In this document: piece after piece, positions 31,383 through 32,699 of the stretch
Layout: each line of letters starts with the position of its first letter
Numbering within the stretch: the stretch's first letter is position 1
Assembly: GCA_019422485.1 (NCBI GenBank)
Contig: JAHZDG010000001.1
Location: 4,418 to 37,116 of the forward strand
Direction: 5' to 3'
Length of the DNA: 32,699 bases
Source: Alistipes sp.
GTDB taxonomy: Bacteria; Bacteroidota; Bacteroidia; Bacteroidales; Rikenellaceae
Position numbers and translations under genes: made by a program
Notes under the pieces: model-generated
The model's database searches: none
Told to the model about the DNA's origin: nothing
What the model saw: only the letters and a program-made list of their open reading frames with translations

Positions 31383-32562
31383 ATTTTGCAGCGCTCAAGC
31401 GCTTGTTACGACGACGGATATTCGCCTGAACCACATAGTAGTCGATCAGCGGAGCTACGGCGTTCATCAACAGGATCGAGAGCATCATCCCTTCGGGGTA
31501 ACCCGGGTTGACCACTCGAATCAGGACAGCCATCGCCCCGATCAGGAACCCATAGATGAATTTCCCGGTATTGGTCTGTGCAGCGGTTACCGGGTCGGTA
31601 GCCATAAACACGGCACCAAAGGCAAACCCACCGATAATCAGATGGTAGTAAGCCGGAATATCCATATAGGCGTTCAGACCGATCAGGTTGAACAGCAGGC
31701 CCATCAGATAACCCCCAGCGAATACGCTGAGCATGATGCGCCACGAAGCGATACCGGTCCACAACAGGATCACGGCACCGATCAGAATGGCCAACGTAGA
31801 AGTTTCACCGATCGAACCGGGAATCGTACCCAGGAACCAGTTGAGCGGACCGGGGTGAGTCCAAGCAATTTCGCTAGCCCCGTTGAGCACGGCACCGGCG
31901 GCATCGGTCAACGGAGTAGCCCCCGAATAACCATCTACGCCCTGGCCCTGCAACAGACCGGCCGTCCACACCTTGTCACCAGACATATAAGGAGTATAGG
32001 CGAAGAAGACAAACGCACGAGCCATCAAAGCCGGGTTGAAAACGTTCATCCCCGTACCCCCGAAGACTTCCTTACCGATGATCACAGCGAAAGCCGTTCC
32101 GAGAGCGACCATCCACAGAGGTACATCCACCGGCATCACCAACGGAATCAACATCCCGCTGACCAGGAACCCTTCATTGACTTCGTGGTGACGGATCTGA
32201 GCCGAGATGAACTCGATACCGAGCCCCACCACATACGATACGATAATAATAGGAAGCACCTTCAGGAAACCGAACCAGAAGCAGGTCCAGAACGAGGCAT
32301 CGGGCATGCCCACGGCGCGGAAGTGCTGCAACCCAGTGTTATACATCCCGAACAGCAGGGCCGGCAGCAGCGCCAATACCACAACCGCCATGACACGTTT
32401 GAGGTCGACGGCGTCGCGGATATGACTCCCGTTGCGGGTCACCGTATTGGGCACGAACAGAAAGGTCTCGAAAGCATCGAACGTCGAATGGAGCTTTTCG
32501 AACTTCCCTCCCTTTTCGAAATTCGGCTTTATCTTGTCAATCCAATTTCTTAATACTTTCAT
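31381..32562 (-). CDS. nqrB: Na+-translocating NADH:quinone reductase subunit B
   Basis: Large membrane subunit, 393 aa, with about ten hydrophobic segments, homologous to RnfD. It holds a covalent FMN (site here GYSGATPLT, Thr216 expected) and riboflavin, and lines the sodium path. HHEVNEGFLVSG and FGGTGMNVFNPAL are conserved family segments. The soluble N-terminus (1-55) is typical of NqrB. It starts 16 bp after nqrA and its stop overlaps the nqrC ribosome-binding site. Confidence 0.97.
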   Translation of the reverse strand: MKVLRNWIDKIKPNFEKGGKFEKLHSTFDAFETFLFVPNTVTRNGSHIRDAVDLKRVMAVVVLALLPALLFGMYNTGLQHFRAVGMPDASFWTCFWFGFLKVLPIIIVSYVVGLGIEFISAQIRHHEVNEGFLVSGMLIPLVMPVDVPLWMVALGTAFAVIIGKEVFGGTGMNVFNPALMARAFVFFAYTPYMSGDKVWTAGLLQGQGVDGYSGATPLTDAAGAVLNGASEIAWTHPGPLNWFLGTIPGSIGETSTLAILIGAVILLWTGIASWRIMLSVFAGGYLMGLLFNLIGLNAYMDIPAYYHLIIGGFAFGAVFMATDPVTAAQTNTGKFIYGFLIGAMAVLIRVVNPGYPEGMMLSILLMNAVAPLIDYYVVQANIRRRNKRLSAAK

Positions 32563-32578
32563 TGCGTGTGATTGTTAA

Positions 32579-32699
32579 TTAAAGCTCCTTAATCATCAGG
32601 TTGATCCCGTCACGGATGATTTGCTGCATAGCGGTCTTGGAGGGATCGACAAATTCGCACAACGCAAAATCTTCTTCGATCACTTCGTACAGACCCAGA
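32579..32699 (-). CDS. nqrA: NqrA, C-terminal end only (runs off the window)
   Basis: The last 39 complete codons of a minus-strand frame ending in TAA, 16 bp before the nqrB start. The translated end (LGLYEVIEEDFALCEFVDPS ... LMIKEL) fits the C-terminus of NqrA, the cytoplasmic subunit. Position at the head of nqrB-F supports the identity. The rest of the gene lies beyond the window edge, so it is partial rather than broken. Confidence 0.88.
   Translation of the reverse strand, partial: LGLYEVIEEDFALCEFVDPSKTAMQQIIRDGINLMIKEL

Noticed and set aside
1..32699. CRISPR arrays, tRNA/rRNA genes, insertion sequences
   Set aside because: No regularly spaced repeats, no cloverleaf or rRNA-like sequence and no transposase frame seen by reading; a dedicated tRNA scan would be the decisive check.

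Overview
The window is a stretch of chromosome from a member of the Bacteroidetes, most likely order Bacteroidales and plausibly an Alistipes/Rikenellaceae relative (an inference from protein sequences only). The evidence is: several promoters of the phylum's type (a -7 box TAnnTTTG, in two cases with a TTTG-like -33 box at 19-20 nt), start sites that mostly lack Shine-Dalgarno sequences, an nqrABCDEF sodium pump, pyrB next to pyrI, a long signal peptidase I with an insert, and a PL8 polysaccharide lyase lipoprotein. I saw no rRNA, tRNA, CRISPR array, transposase or phage structural gene.

Layout. (1) 57-2022, minus: truA then galK. (2) 2125-6444, plus: one probable operon dapB, lepB, yigZ-like, pyrB, pyrI, with a promoter before dapB and a hairpin terminator after pyrI. 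(3) 6477-11238, plus: uvrA, an M16 zinc peptidase and an O-methyltransferase. (4) 11348-17872, minus: dnaA (own terminator), bcp, then recA, an RSH-type (p)ppGpp enzyme and a membrane-anchored acidic protein of unknown role (terminator at 11881-11935), then a GNAT acetyltransferase. (5) 18095-20333, plus: phosphohexomutase and a HIT protein. (6) 20334-21973: AT-rich, gene-poor DNA holding a single XRE-type regulator with repeated TTACA/TGTAA sites upstream. (7) 21974-25791, plus: a zinc-uptake binding lipoprotein and its ATPase, with no permease, followed 15 bp later by a chondroitin AC lyase-like PL8 lipoprotein. (8) 25903-27721, minus: a 94-aa unknown helical protein and the fused NAD(P)H-hydrate repair enzyme. 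(9) 27757-32699, minus: the nqr operon in order A (cut by the window edge), B, C, D, E, F, ending in a terminator.

Most of the window is housekeeping: pyrimidine and lysine/peptidoglycan precursor synthesis, protein export, DNA repair and replication initiation, stringent response, thiol peroxidase defence, and sodium-motive respiration. The most unusual observation is in nqrC. Its reading frame starts with a complete four-cysteine rubredoxin-like domain joined to a normal NqrC, and this start has the strongest Shine-Dalgarno sequence I noticed in the window. That would place an extra iron site on the cytoplasmic face of the Na+-pumping NADH:quinone oxidoreductase, near NqrF. Secondary points of interest are the operator-like array upstream of the XRE gene, the zinc transporter without its permease coupled to a polysaccharide lyase, and an arginine-to-tyrosine change near the lyase active site.
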